Positions 34,586 to 58,200 of a stretch of 64,000 bases of DNA are shown here, one piece after another. Position numbers and translations under genes: made by a program. The notes beneath the pieces are model-generated. The model saw only the letters and a program-made list of their open reading frames with translations, had not been told where the DNA came from and did no database searches. Origin of the DNA: Nymphaea colorata (Eukaryota > Streptophyta > Magnoliopsida > Nymphaeales > Nymphaeaceae); contig NC_045140.1 of the NCBI RefSeq assembly GCF_008831285.2, positions 3,637,528 to 3,701,527 of the forward strand, read 5' to 3'. The stretch's first letter is position 1, and every line of letters begins with the position of its first letter.

Positions 34586-37119
34586 TATGCATGTAGTTTA
34601 GGGATAATAGTAAAAAAGGATGCAAACACTAACATCTAAGCATAAAATTTAGTGTGCTTTCATCGAGTTCACTCACCATTGTAAGTTGAAAGTGCTCATT
34701 CTAGCAAATAAATTAGATTTTATTTGGTGCAGGACAACTTAGAACGTACATGACATTTTTTTTCCAAGCATAGAAGTTCAGATATTGAACTTTGTTGTGT
34801 ATCATGTAAGAGCTTAATTTTTTTTATTAAATTTTATTATTGGAACAATGCATCAAAACACTCAATGGTTTAAGGTTGGGATCACATAACTGCCTTCACA
34901 CTCCTCTGTGTTACTTCTCTGGACTTCAAACTGGTCTCTCTGGACTTCAAACGTGGCAAGTGTAATACCTGAGTTGAATGATGCATTATATGCACGGTTC
35001 AAATAAAGATTCATGTCTAAATGAGGTGTCACTATAATATAATATTTGGTGGTTCCGCTCAGCAACCACCGCTAAGCCCAGATGTGTGTAGCACAGCCAG
35101 CTAGGTCGGTGGCAGTAGACAGTTGTTTTCTTGTTCGAGAGGCATGGATGTTCTTCTCTTGTATTATGAGTGGAGAAGAAAAGATGCACTAGTTAAAGAC
35201 ACCAACGTAGTCGAGGACCTTAGTGATAAGGGGAAGGGAAAGGACCTTGGCTTTGAATCGAGCGGTGGGATTACCCTCTTGCTCATTGACAATCAACCAC
35301 CGAATAAAAATTAGTAAAGCACAGAGCAAATTTCATGTCGAATGCCATCAGAGGGGGGGCGTAAGTTTCGTTGAGGCTACCAGAAACCTGTATCCGCATT
35401 CAAGTGGAAGAAAGCAAAACTAGCATTTGGCTATATGATGAATCGAAAACTTCGACCCGAGTTCATGCATGTTAATGAACCCCTTGTATTTAGAGAAAGG
35501 AATGTAAGAACGAGCCGATTAACAGGGGAGCAGGGTTAACAATCCACTACACAAAAGAAATCGAAAACCCGAAGACCTTCCACTTCCTCTTTGCATCCAG
35601 GGTCTTGAGTTGCATTGAGACTTGGATGAAGATTTAATTCAACACAGTACCCGTTCTTTTTTATGGTTTAGAAAAGTAACATCCATGAAAATCGAAACCG
35701 GGATACATGATTTGATTCATATTTTGCTAAATTAATCCAAGCAGTAGAGTAAGTGAACCACCAATTTTTTTTTCAAAAAAAGAAATATTTAAGAAAAAAT
35801 CCTGCATGTGCCCTGACATTAAACCGATAAAGTAAATTTTAATCTCTATATTTTGTTAAAAAAAAATTAGTTTTATATTATGCACAACGGCATATTTCTG
35901 GGCTAGCTTCTCTCCTTTTTGTTCTTATTTAAAGTTTTGCAACGGCATGTGAGGGACGCATTAAAGATTAAAACGGGAGCTCCTACACGAAACGGTCGCT
36001 AATAACTGCACCAGCTTTTCTCTTTCTTTTTATAGAAGCTTGCATTGTATGGAAAACTTCAATTCTTTACGCGGTCATTTGCAAATATTTTATGCTCATG
36101 TGGGCTGCGGTCAAATATAGTAAATTGACAACGGTACATAAACCCATGAATCAAAGTGAGCCCCTACACCAATTTAATCCCAGTTGACTAATGGTTAGTT
36201 TATATTTATACGGAGCATTTATGAGAGTATTATTCTGTTGGGCACGTGCATGATGCCATCCATAATCATTTTATTTTATTTTATTTTATTTAGTAAATGA
36301 GGTCATGCAAGGTGATACGGACGGGCAATTAAATTATTAAATGTGGTCATGACTTAACGGCTGTTTGAGATATTTCTGCATTTGCATTTTTTTATTTTTG
36401 AAATTAGAATTTTTTCTCCGTTCATGGTGGGTCGGAAATGAACGGAATATCGATGCCCCGTTGGCCAATCAAAACCTTATGATCAGCATTTTTAGAGTAA
36501 AATATACCTGTTACGTTTAAATATTATGATTGTTTTAAGATGCTTTTAAAGTTAAACCCCGTTAAAATTTCAAGTTAGGAAAAGCCTTAGATACTTGTTT
36601 TTAGAGGCATAGCGATCGAGTTAACGGTGTGTAAAGAGGCACATCTCTATTTCGATTCCTACTTGGTAACCACCTGCGACACGTGTTGATGCCGTGTCAG
36701 GTTGGTTATTGGGCCGAGCCAGAGGTCTGACTTGAGTCGACCAAATTAGTCAGACTTTATTTTTTTTATTTAAATAAATAATTATATATATATATTGTTG
36801 TAATAAATTAATATTTATATTAAATTATATTAAAAAACATATGTTTTATTCTAATCGAGCTAAGCCAAGAGACTAAGTTGTGGGCAGTTGGGTCACATCT
36901 GGGCAGCGGTCATGGGCTGCAGCTGGCCCGAGCCTGACTTCTTATCTAAAATTGATCCTCATCCCTTCCTTCTTAATCAAAAATAAAGAATACACACAAA
37001 TCAATCAAACAAACAGGCGACGAGGAGAAACACTGAGATCTAGACTATAGATTAGAACTCAGGAACAGAATCTCAAGGAATAGAAAATTGTAACAATTTG
37101 ACATTATTTACATCAGGAT
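34586..37119. other. Intergenic AT-rich DNA, nothing recognised
   Basis: No open frame above about 70 codons looks like a known protein. A short duplication (TCTCTGGACTTCAAAC, twice) lies at 34917-34950. TTTTA repeats lie near 36270 and a TATATA tract near 36783. Confidence 0.5.
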
Positions 37120-38760
37120 TGCGCCTTAAATGTTTAAAAATCTGAAAACTTCGATGGTGGTGACTGTAATGCCAAAACCATCATGCAGGGACTTTCTTGG
37201 TCGATTCCTCCGCTTAGAGAGGAATTCCTTCGCATCTATTCCTTCAACCAGGCTCAGGTAATAAACGCCAGAGAATCTGCAACAATGATCTGCTGAACAG
37301 ACACTAACTGATAGCTTCTGCCTTCCTGCAGTCACCACATTCATTGTCTCCACAACCACCAAAAAACTCATGGAAGGATGGCCTGGGATGAGGTCTAACC
37401 CCAGCAATCATCCACATAGAAATCTCTTCTCTTACATTCCTTCCCCATGCAGAATTACAGATCAAATTTTTCATGTCATCCCATAATCTGCTACAAATAC
37501 CTGCTGCACCCATCCCTTTACCATTATGATGTTCCTCATTAGTCATTACTATTCTTCCATAAAACCCAAATAGCCATAGGACAAGACATTTTCCAGCAGC
37601 TTCTTCTCAACCATTAGTTTTTATCTCCCTCTTCCACCACCAATTCCACATGTCTGCAACTGAATTTCCCATCATAATTTCACAATCAAACCTTGCAGTT
37701 AAAGAATTCAAGGCAGTCTTTGCAGTTCTGCACTGTAAGGAAATATCTGTACTGGACTCAGCTTCTTGCTTACAGACTGTGCACCTACTAGCAAGTGAGA
37801 CCATATTTTATGGAGTCTGTCAAGGGTGAGTGGCTTCCTCCCACTGCTACAATCTCTATTTGGCTCGCGGGTTGCTGTCATTCAACCAGATGTTTCTATA
37901 ATCTTGATTAACCACACTGCATCCACGCAAACGACGACAAATGTCAGGCCTTTTCATTCCTGAAAAACTGATGTTTCCCCACCACAGAGGATCCTGACCA
38001 GCATTATGCTCCGTACTGAAACCAGGACATGTCTGATCCTTGGAGAGGATGAAACTGATTCAGCAGATTGATGAAACTTGATCACCATTTGTTTCACTGA
38101 TAGCCCAAACAATACCTCTGCATCTATCATAATCTTCTGCAGGAAGAAGATAAGAAACAATGTCCCAACCCCAAATTTCAGTGCAAAATCTTACTTTTTC
38201 ACTGTTACCCAATCTCCAGTGACAAGATGACTAACTTCTTTCCAGCCCCAGAAGATTCCTTTCCAAGACCAGGAAGATTCAGGCTTCACCTTGTGATACC
38301 AGACTACTTTTACTAAGATATTTATTTCTAGTAAAAGTGGCCCAAACTGAATCTGATAGTCTCACCTGAAATGCTAAATATATAAGGTGGGGTCTATTGA
38401 AATCATTCAAGTTGATGAGGCCCTCACCACTTGCATTAGTAGGGCTACACAACAATTGCCAGTGAATTAAGTGATTTTTCCTGCAATTATCATCTTCTTC
38501 CCATGCAAAATTGCCATAATCTCTTGGTAATCTTCTAATCACATTACTTGGCAATTTCATTGACATCATCCAGTAGCCAATCACATGACTCACTACATAT
38601 GAACAGTTGCCTTCAGTCAACATCTAGCTCATCAGGTATATTCTTGATACACCTTACTGAATTTAATTCAGCCTAACAAATCACTAACATGTCATCAGCA
38701 TAAAAGAACCAAAGAAGCCATACAGGAAGTCATTAGCTTGGTGGGTTTTTTTTTTTTCAA
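37120..38760 (-). mobile_element. LINE (non-LTR retrotransposon) fragment, C-terminal reverse transcriptase and zinc-binding region
   Basis: On the minus strand, near 38690-38710, a frame reads FFYADDMLVI, the reverse transcriptase catalytic FxDD motif. At 38623-38279 it continues LPSNVIRRL, then FAWEEDD and HLIHWQLLCSP, and later SVWATFTRNKYL, typical of plant LINE ORF2 after the palm. At about 37840-37600 CTVCKQEAES starts a zf-RVT-like zinc-binding segment. At least three frames are needed, so it is dead. The endonuclease and the N-terminal half of reverse transcriptase are missing upstream of an A-run at about 38747. Confidence 0.8.
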
Positions 38761-39655
38761 TGTTCTACTACCTCATGAGCAAAAATTTCTGAAATTCCCC
38801 TTCCATTTTTGTTTTCATGAGGGGTGTATATTTGTTGCGTGCACGCAACTCGATTTGTCTTGAAATAATGTCTGTGTTGGAATCGATTTTGGCCTGTGTA
38901 AGCAAGCCTTTTCCTAAACTTTCAATATTTTTGAACTGAAAAGCCGTTTGTTTTCCTAATAATTTGATGTTTCCATGTAGATCCGGATACACTGTTGTCT
39001 TTGTATCTGTTCTCACTTTATTTTTGTTTAAATTTTGGATTTTGATTGCGAATCTGCTGATGTTGTATTCTGAGCTTTCATGTCATGCAACTCAAGAAGA
39101 TATTATAGATTATATATCCTCGGGTTGGTTCCCCCTTTGTGTTCTAGAACCCACACTTGGGTAATTCTTCAATCATGTAGATTAATTCGTTACGATCCGT
39201 TTCAGTTGGGATTAATGTCCATATCGCTTAATTGTGAATGTCCATTGCAATACTGAGCTTGCAGTCAGATTTTTAGTTTTCACATGTTCCAAAACGATGG
39301 TGGCCTCAAATGAGGTTCCTATTAGAAAATCATTGCAAAAACTGGGCAACTCCTAGTAGGAAATTGCAAAATACAAACTGCTCATCATTAGAATTACAAG
39401 CAAAATAGCTGCGCTAGATGGGAAATTTTCAAGATATCGCGTTTTACATGTGGCATTTTAAGAAGATGTATTGAAGAAGTGTATTTGAATTGCTGGTTGA
39501 GATGGGTTTGAATGTTTCAACTGCAAGCGTTAGGTGAAGCTATACCGGTTGATGGGTATTAGTGATGAAATTTTAAAATTTTAAAGGGTGCCAAATTGTT
39601 AATGAAAACATTTTTCTCAAATATCAACATGAACATAGCAAACTTTGTTTTGGAC

Positions 39656-39677
39656 TGTGTGGGCAATTGTCCACACA
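39656..39677. repeat. Palindrome-bearing dispersed repeat, copy 1
   Basis: TGTGGGCAATTGTCCACA with flanking TG and CA forms a 22-bp palindrome with one mismatch. Related copies lie at 40702-40723 and 49477-49499. Confidence 0.7.
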
Positions 39678-40416
39678 TGCTTTCGCCCCTGTCGGAAATT
39701 GCAATGCTTTATATAAAAAAAGCATGCATGAGGTCCCTCCCAAAGAATTTTGGAGAAAATGAGGATATGCAGAGCAAAGGCAAGGGGATCTGGCAGGCTT
39801 CGGCCATCCTTTGGATTTAAAAAATATAAAAAAAAATTATATGTACATTTAAAAATTTTAATTTAACGAATACGAAACATTTGAAAATTTCTATTTTGGT
39901 CCATGTTAAAATTAGATAATCATGGAAGAATAATAAGAAAATATGAAAAAATGATTCTAAAAACTAAAATAATGGTAACTACCTGAATCTACTGGTCAAT
40001 TCGATCCTTTTAGTCCGACGCGAACGAATTTTCCTACACTTCGAAACACGTAGATCGTAGAGGGAACGGGTCAGGCAACAAAATTAAGCTGGAGAGGTGG
40101 AATTGAAGGGGAAGAAGAGGAAGAAAGGTAGCTGCAGCCTGCAGGAAATGAAGGGCGGAGGAACTGGTAAGAAAGTTGGGTGGCGTTTGCAGGAGAGAGG
40201 AGTAGATGCCTACCCAAACCTTTGCGAGGCGGAAGACGAGGATGGGAAGAAGGGACAGTAAAGTGCATGTATATATGCTTGGTGGGGAGGACAAAGAGCT
40301 CCACTGTCGCAGAAGAAATTAGCCAACGCCTTTACAGACAGAATGAGATCTATGTAATCTCCTGTTTCTCAGATCTCTCTCTCTCTCTCTCTCTGATCTC
40401 TCTCTTGAAGCCATTA

Positions 40417-49757
<9,341 letters not shown>

Positions 49758-50329
49758 CCACTTCTCTCTTAAGCGGAAGCCTCTTTAATCACCTCTCGCT
49801 CTCTCTCTCTGGTGATTATTGTCTTTTTTGCAAGGCAAATTTTCGCCTATGCAATAATATTTTTATGTGCATTTTTCTGCACGAGTTCGCTATTATTTAT
49901 TAGACAGAACGCTGCTGGAGATGCTCTGATGTAATGCATGAAACATTGCAGCATTTTTGTGGTTTTCAGAATTCTCTTTCCGGATTTTTGCATTCAGTCA
50001 TGGTCAGCATGCCTGAACATAGAATCCAGACTTTTCATTTCTCTGCACCTTTCACCAGTATTTGATGGTGAATTTGTTAATGAAGTTCGATTAATTTCAA
50101 GGTAAAACAAATTCAAAGGGAAAAGTTCTATAAGTTTGTTATTTGATTGTTCTATATATCACTAATCCAACGTTCCTTCTATGAGTGAAGCTATTGTCCA
50201 GTACAAATGGATGTGAATCTGTTGGGCCTCTTTAAAAAAAAAAAAGAATGATAGTGTTTTTCCACGTTTCTTCCCTAGTCTAATATTAAATTCTATAGAC
50301 CACCACATTTCAGCAAATCAAATGAGAAA

Positions 50330-51350
50330 GGAAAAAAGAAAATGACATATTTCTGTTGTCGAGAAGGACAAATAAAAAACCAAATGTCCTAAATTAAAGA
50401 GATTTGAATGACGCATGAGGCATTGTCGACATCATGAATGAAGAAAACAATAATGCATCATCAACATTGGATATTGACAAATTGGTAAATGTGCTTTAAT
50501 CAAAGCTCTTGGATACCCTTCAACGTTTTCTAAAAGGAGGAAATACTCCAACAATGGGAGCTATGGTGGCATCCACCTCATCAAGCAAGTAGTTTTGAAT
50601 TCTAGATCCGAGGGCATCTTCATATGACCCCTATTGGCTCCATACTTATGGAATGCACCAAAGAAAAGTCTTGTCATATTGTTCAAGTCTCCTATGGAAC
50701 TCTACTTTCAAGTGAGTTTGTGGGAAACATTGACAAGAAATTTGATTCAAAAGTTTTTAAAGTTTCAAAAGTAAAATATATTCCAAAACTCAACTTAAAC
50801 CTTTTATCTATATCTCAAATATTTGATCATGGTTGTGATACAATTTTCTCACAATTATTTGGATCTTCCCAAGCCATCTTGTAATTTTGTCAAGAAAAGT
50901 GGTGTTAGCCTATGGGTCAAAAGATTGACACTCAAATTTTGGAAGGATGTTATGTATCCCCCTTTTTTGGAAAACATATGCATTGAAATCATGTGATAAT
51001 TGTGTGAAGGCAAAAATGAAATTCTTACTGTTTGATAACAGAATTATTGTCTTGCAAACTCCATTTGAATTGGTGCATTCGGAGATATAGGGACATGCTC
51101 CCGTCTTGTCTAAAGTTAGTTTTACTTACTATGTGATTTGCATTGATGACTATTCTAAATATACTTGGATTTGTTTTTCGAACACAAGTCTGAAGTTTCA
51201 TTTTACTTCAAAAGCCTCTACAGTATGATCTAGACCCAATTTAACCTCAATGTTAGAATCCTCACGAGTGATTTGTGGGGAGAATATCTTTCAAATGATT
51301 TTAAAGACTTTCTAAATGACAAGTGGCTCACAATTCCAAATTAAGTAGAC
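50330..51350 (+). mobile_element. Degraded Copia retrotransposon (gag zinc knuckle to integrase)
   Basis: From about 50340 a frame with YFCCREGQIKN resembles a decayed gag zinc knuckle. At 50690-50860 YIPKLNLNLLSISQIFDHG matches the segment after the protease. At 51060-51180 ELVHSDI, VLSKVSFTYYVICIDDYSKY and TWICF match the integrase core of Copia. At 51250 VRILTSD is its next motif. Stops and shifts interrupt it. No reverse transcriptase and no clear LTR were found. Confidence 0.78.
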
Positions 51351-52261
51351 ACCAGTTTAACCTGCAAATAAGGCACTCTAACCACTAGCTGTTGTTAGTC
51401 CAAATGAATCTTCGATTTCCATCATCAACTACTTAAGCCTACAATTGGAGAGAAAGCTGGTGAAAGCCGAACATGAAGCAAAGATTTTGAGCTTCTCCCA
51501 GATTTTGAGCTTCTCAAAGATTTCAATAATGGCTTGGATGGAGGCTTGCAACAACCTTGGGAAGACCTAGTGGTGCATTTCAATAAAATTCAAAACTTGT
51601 TAACAGGTAGAACCTGATTCGAGATTTTTCATAATCATAACCAACAATTCTCTTTTTCAAAATTTCAACAGGAACTTGAAAACGTAGACAGTTGTACCCT
51701 TACTGGTGGTATGAAGCCCCTTTTGTGGTGGTACCCAGGCTCTCATGAACTATACTGATACGCTCCTGAAAGCTAATTAATCTCCATCAATTAGCCTGCT
51801 AATTACCGTAGGTAGTGCCCTTATTATTCTAAATTGAGATCATCGGCACCCGACATAATTGCAGGTGCAATACAACCATCTATTCCGCCTGTCAATTTTG
51901 GCTTGCCAAACCGACAAACATGCTCCTACTCATGCATTATCAACTCATCACAAAAACTCCCCGTTTCTGTTTCACATAGGGTGCTGGAGATACGATAATT
52001 AGGGAAATGAGACCGCAGGTAGCAGTTGAACCAATGATGAAGTTGGAACAAATTATTATGCCTCAGTTATTACATTCATATCCAAATAATAAGCTGTACA
52101 AGAAAAAAATTTAATATACAACCTGCGATTAGGCATTCTCAAGAGCGACACAAAAACAACATTTCCTTCAACATTCACCTCAGTGATAGAAAGCTAGAGT
52201 CGACATCAACTACACCAAATCAACAGAAAAATAGCCAGCACAGAAATTATACGTGCTACTA
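51351..52261. other. Intergenic tail between the Copia remnant and CSK
   Basis: Probably more degraded element sequence followed by CSK 3' UTR (to the right, about 52050-52261). No further gene. Confidence 0.5.
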
Positions 52262-55200
52262 CTATTGCTTCTGATTTTCTGACGGAGAAGAATCAATCAC
52301 CTCTGAACGAAGAGCAGGCAGCCAAAGTTCCACTCTTGTGCCACCTGCTCCAAGCGATGTATTGTGGAGATGAGGAGAAATAATCCGAACTACACATCCA
52401 TAGCTCTCCAATATTTCACGAGCAACTGTCAATCCAGCAACAAAGTTCCATGTCATGCTGTCCTCTACCATCCCTTGTGATGAGAGCTCCGCTCCAAATG
52501 GCGCCAAAGAGTACATTTGTGTCTGTGATAATAATTAGGAAAGAAAAAGGCAACCCAGCATGACAAGTAAGAAAATTGTTAACACAGTAGAATAAAGGAA
52601 CAAAATTCAACTAATTTTGTGCAATCTTCCAAGAATTAACACTGAACAAGGCAAGCATGTCAATACAGTAGTTTAAAGGAACATGATTCATCTAATTCTG
52701 TGCAATCTTTCTTGAATGACAGTAACATGCTCAGGACCTTATTTCCTTTCTTTTTTTTTTCACTCTTCTTGAAGCTTTTCCAAAGTTCAACAGCGAAGCA
52801 TGGCACGTATTATACCCAAAAGAAGAATACAATGACGAAGAAGGAAACAGCAAGGGGAGCAGAAGGAAAAGCCCTCCACATGAAACCATCAGAATGTGCT
52901 CTACCACTACTGCAACTTTCACACTTCTCGAAACTTGAATAAAATGACTTTTTAGAAACATGTACAAGTTTTGGTGGTATAAGAAAAATGTGTTAATTTA
53001 GGATTCTTTCATTAACCACCTGTTTCAGTGTTTTGCATGTAATTTAGGTGGTTAAATGAAAGAAATTTGAACTTCAATGTGCTTTAACCAAACCTCAACA
53101 TGTTTTCGAAAAAATTTCTCAAATAAACACTGTAAAGCATTCTGACATGGATAGAGTCCATGTTTCATGGGAGAATAATTTACCATGTACTGCATATCAG
53201 GCCCGTCATCATCAACTACTATAAGAGCCCCGCCTCCAGGTGCCTCAACAGAAAAAATTTCCACCTTGCCACCAACATGTGTTCGTAAAAGTGCACCATC
53301 TATCAAGTTGCTCAGTGCCTGTCTCAAAGCAGCTTCTTCGACTGCAGCCTCCAGTGGAGCATTGAATTGTTTTACTTTAAGCGATCGCTGCTGCTTGTGG
53401 GCTAAAGGTTGTGCAACTCCCACTAACTCCGACAGGACATTTGACACATTGCACGGTCTTCCTGACATGAAAATTGGGTATTTGTAATCATTTATGGAAA
53501 TTAACAATGCAGAAACAGCACATTTTTCTCAACATCGCAGAAATTATCTCACAACAATAATCAACACATTATTAGTCTATCATTAGTGACAATCTAAACG
53601 AGCCCAAAGCAACAACGTGAGAAGACATTCATATGGTATAGATGGTCAACCAATCTCACACTGGACAACAAAGAACTTACTAGTGCTTGATAATAAAACT
53701 TCTGCCTATATTAACTATGAGCTATCTTGATTGATTTTGTGTTTTAGCTTTTTATACTTTAGAACCTAGATATTGTAGTTGATTTTCTGAACTTAGGTAA
53801 GCAATTAGATGATCCACTACAACTTGAGCAGTATATTCACATCAATGTAATCAATATGATGCAACAGATTTGAGTAGAAATCTCCTAGCCCATGATTTAT
53901 TTTTAGATTCTTATAACTCCCATTCTACATTGAAAAATACATGACCTCTTTGCCCATTTAATAATTAATACATTCATTTACACATGAAAATCATGCCTGT
54001 GAGGTTAGTTTCATGCGTAAAAGCATCTGCAAGTATGAATTTCGGCTAGAGAAGATAGTAGTGGTGCATTGGTATATACACCCACGTTGGCCCAAAAAAG
54101 GTAGATAGTGCATAGAATGCAAGGCTGATGCCAAGACAGACCAGTTCCAAACTCACATGGAATGTGCCGTTTTGGGAGCTTCACCCATGTGTACGGCTAC
54201 AGTTGTGGATGCTTCTTGGTTGTGGCAGTCCTCAACCAAAAGAATAGTAATAATAATAATAATGGGAGGAGGAGGACATGTCTAAGTTGCAGCAGAAGAA
54301 GATGCAGACACACGGCAGTTAGGGTTTCAATAAAATCCTTTTCGTTTCAACTTTCAACCATTTCTTTTACATCATTTTCAAAAAGAGACACATTTTACAA
54401 TGTTTCCTTAACTTTTTACTTATGTCACATAGGTACGGGTATGGGTGCCTGTACAGGTACGAGTACAGACCATTTTCAAAAAACTTGAGTGTGGGGTTAC
54501 CACCGTGCGTGTATATATATATATATATATAATAAAAAAGAAACTTACTAAGAAATGATAAACAAGTAAACATCTATGACAAGTAAACAACATAGAACAT
54601 ATATATCAACATAAACAAGTAAACAACATAGAAAACATATATTAACATAAACAAGTAAACAACATAGAAGATATATACCAACGGTTCTTGCAGCAGTGTA
54701 TTTAGGAAACCCATAAAAAACTTTAAGCATATGGACAAAATACATATCAAACTCAAAGTCATCTGCTGCACACATTGCCAAGTCGCAATGGGATGAGGAA
54801 AATCATCTACCAAAAAACTGAGCTGCCCCTTAGACAGTCAAATATGAACAGACTCAGCATTGTGGAACTGGAATCTAAGTGCTAAATGCTGAAATGGAAT
54901 GAGTCAGTTACATAAAATAACATAGGAGCATGCATAGACGCAAGGTTATCTGAAAAAAAAAATGCTTGCATATAAATGTAAAAGAGAAAAGACAGACAAT
55001 ATGATTTTTGAAGAAAAAAAAGAAGAATAGATGATGCAGGTCATAGAAGAAGGACAGATGATTCTAAACCTGCCGCCGAAAGTAAACGGATAGACTGCTG
55101 GACGATGGGAGACTGCCAGAAAAAAAAAAAAAAAAAGAAAGAAGCTTTGATATGAAGCTTCAACAAAAATGCCCAAATCAGTCAATGGAGAAGTCGTTGA

Positions 55201-58200
55201 ACAACAGCAGTTGCGTCGCCCTTTCCTGGAGACATTGCCTCTTGCCGAAAACTGCTGGAAACCAGTCGACGGAGCAGCTAACGTCATCGGAGAACTCCAC
55301 ATGTGTAGTTGTTGTGGGTAATATTTAAAGCCCTTGACAGAATTCAAGGGTTCTGGTTTTGTTTAAAAGTTTTTTTTTAAAAAAAGCCCTCATTTAAAGA
55401 TGGTTTTGGACGTAGTCAACTTTGACCGTATCAGATCCATAACCAAGTACATTGACCATACCCGTTATGGTCAACCACATACCCGAGCCACACCCAAATG
55501 CATACTCGTACCCGTACCAGTATCGTACCGGTACGGTATGACCGTATGGGCCATGTGACAGAACTTTTACCTTCTTGTTTTTGCAGTTATTTTCTATCAC
55601 AGCAAGGGGCTTATTTTACAAATACAAGCACATCATATTGCTGCACCATGTCGCACCTGGACTTGCAACCTGCAGTGATGTGACAGCCCAGTTCATTGTC
55701 CATCTCAAGAAATAACAGTAGCTTTTTCATCACTCAGCCTTCTGTCTGTTTCCCACTTGAAAAAGACAATTAGTGAGAGTGAGAAATTCTCCTACAATTG
55801 CTTCATTTGAGTTCCCTTCTTATTTCTTATATACTCTAATTTCCTTTCTCTAACACTAAACTGCCGTATAAATATGAATTAGATAATGACAAATTCAGTG
55901 CATATTTTGGCAATAAATATGAAAGTGGTCTCAGTTAGTGACAATAACAAGATGATCTGTAATCATTAAGCTTCTCTGTTGCACATAATGGGCAACCACA
56001 TAGGTGATAATTGAACACATATTTCAAACCTGATAATATGCTGTGCTACAAGAGCAATAGGTGGCATAGGAATCTCCAAATCTTTTGCTTCTAAATCATG
56101 TGAGCTGAGATCTATGTATGTGTCACTCCTGTGGATATTTCCCGTAGTTGTATCTCCTGGAAGGATTTCTGTATGCATAAGATTTCCGTAGCTTGACTGG
56201 AGTCTTTTTTGCATTTTCTTCAAATTATCCTCATTGTGTCTCACTATATTTGCCTGATCATACAAGTTAGTTTAACAGGTCAGAGATTTAGCGTTAAAAA
56301 GCATGAAAATTCGACTAATTTTACCAGCTATACACTTGAATGAAAGACGTGTGTAACCAAATCTCTGTATTTCGTCCAATGTAGCCTTTTTCTCATATAA
56401 ATTAAAAAAGTGTTCCAGTAGCCCAACAAAAACTTGTGCTTGTTAGTGTCTTTTATCTCATTTTACTTTTGACATTTTATATGCAATTCTTTCTCTGTTT
56501 AAAGTTGTTCTCCTTTTTGTTTGAACTTTAAAGTTATTTGCCGAATTCAAACTTATTTATGGAAACCCACCATAGTCACAAATAGCGTTTCGGAGTTTTA
56601 AACAGTGAAGTTTTTCTTGGGTATAATACCGCGAGATTGAAAAAAATGGGAAAAAAAGAAAATTAAAAAAAAAAACAAAAAATGGGAAAAATAGAATAAG
56701 TGAGAAACTAATAACATAAACATCAAAAGATAAGCAAATTTGCAACAAATCAAAAATAGAAAATGAAAAAAAACTTTTTGGCATTAAAAATGTAAAAAAT
56801 GAAAAAAGTAAAAAAAACACATTTTTTCGTTTTAAACGTTTTTTTTTTAAATAGCTTTCCTTTTAGTTTTAAACGGAATTTTAATTTAAGTTACACAAAT
56901 GGCAACAGCAATCAAATGGAACATATTGTAGTACCAGGCCAAAGACTGTACCAAGATGGAACGAAATGACCTTTGTTATACGTAGAAATATACAGTTACA
57001 TAGCATGACCGCAGACACATGCAAGTTGTAGACGTACCTTTGTAAGATAGACAGCATTCTGAAGCTCATGCAAATTATTTTTCATTTGATCACCTTGCAC
57101 AAGTATATCTTCAGCAATATCATATGAAATCTGAGAAAAGCAACTGAAGCGGCTAAGTTACTAGGAAACCGATGCTGAGAAGAAATCAAACATTTGTTCT
57201 TTGTTTAAAGATGCATGGGATGCTACATCACATGGAGGCAAGTTGTGCATGCGACATTTTCAAAAAGAACATTGGGTGCAAGTACAGGAAAAGTGAATGT
57301 GAGTATAAGTTTCTGTCAACTGTAAAAGACACATTTCTTTAAGATGCAAAACATGTTTACATAACTTGTAATCTTTATAGATCATCAAAAAAGATAAAGT
57401 TCTATAAGTTGTAAAGCTCTTTTCTGTAAATTATTAAAAAGAAGGTCTAAAAGTAAACAGGGTCCCTCTCCCCGTACGTGCTATACCACCGCTGGGTAAG
57501 TTACCTTCCCTCCTCCTCCTCCTCATTTTCGCTGTTGCCACACCCAAAGGAGCACCTGTCCCACATGCTGATGTGGGTGCAGCAGGGTAGATGACGGACA
57601 TATGCAACATAGATGGGTCTTCAAACTTCAAACACATGGATGGACTACCAGAAAATAATGTTCTAAATCATGTTCAAGAATCTTTAGCTTGGACATATGT
57701 CTTACTCCTAGCCAAAAATTTGAGTATGGAGATTAGTGTCTCCATCCTTGCATACATCAGCACTTATTGTTTATGGTCAAAATAACCATGTATATATTCA
57801 GGTTCTTGACCAGAAAACATCCCCGATCATCTCAGGTTGAAATGTTGGCTGAATTAATGGAGAAAATCAAATAAGTACAGGAAATTGAGGTCAGAACATA
57901 AAATTGCATAATGCATATTCTAGATATTGATTTTTTTTTTCTTTAAGAATCACAATTTTCTTTAAGTTCTTTGCACATATTTCCATATTAACAATAGGAT
58001 AACTAAGAAACAGAGGAAGACCTGACAGGTTGGATCTTATGAACAAAAGGCATAATTTGAAGCAATATACCATACTGCCAGCATATAGGCGTAGCCTGTG
58101 ACATCACATTATGAACAGGAGGGTTCAATCTCAAGCTACATTTGGATTCGAAACAGAATGTCACACAGATATGCAACCAGACAATACGAAGCACATCTCA

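Larger units (their letters stand above)
53458..56029 (-). other. CSK intron 7
   Basis: A 2572-bp intron that contains the DNA transposon at 54420-55561. It is AT-rich on both sides. No additional coding exon is required by the frame. Confidence 0.85.

Noticed and set aside
54548-54813. Minus-strand frames with a repeated Cys-Cys-Leu-Leu-Val-Tyr unit
   Set aside because: Translation of the 36-bp tandem repeat inside a transposon; not a real repeat protein.
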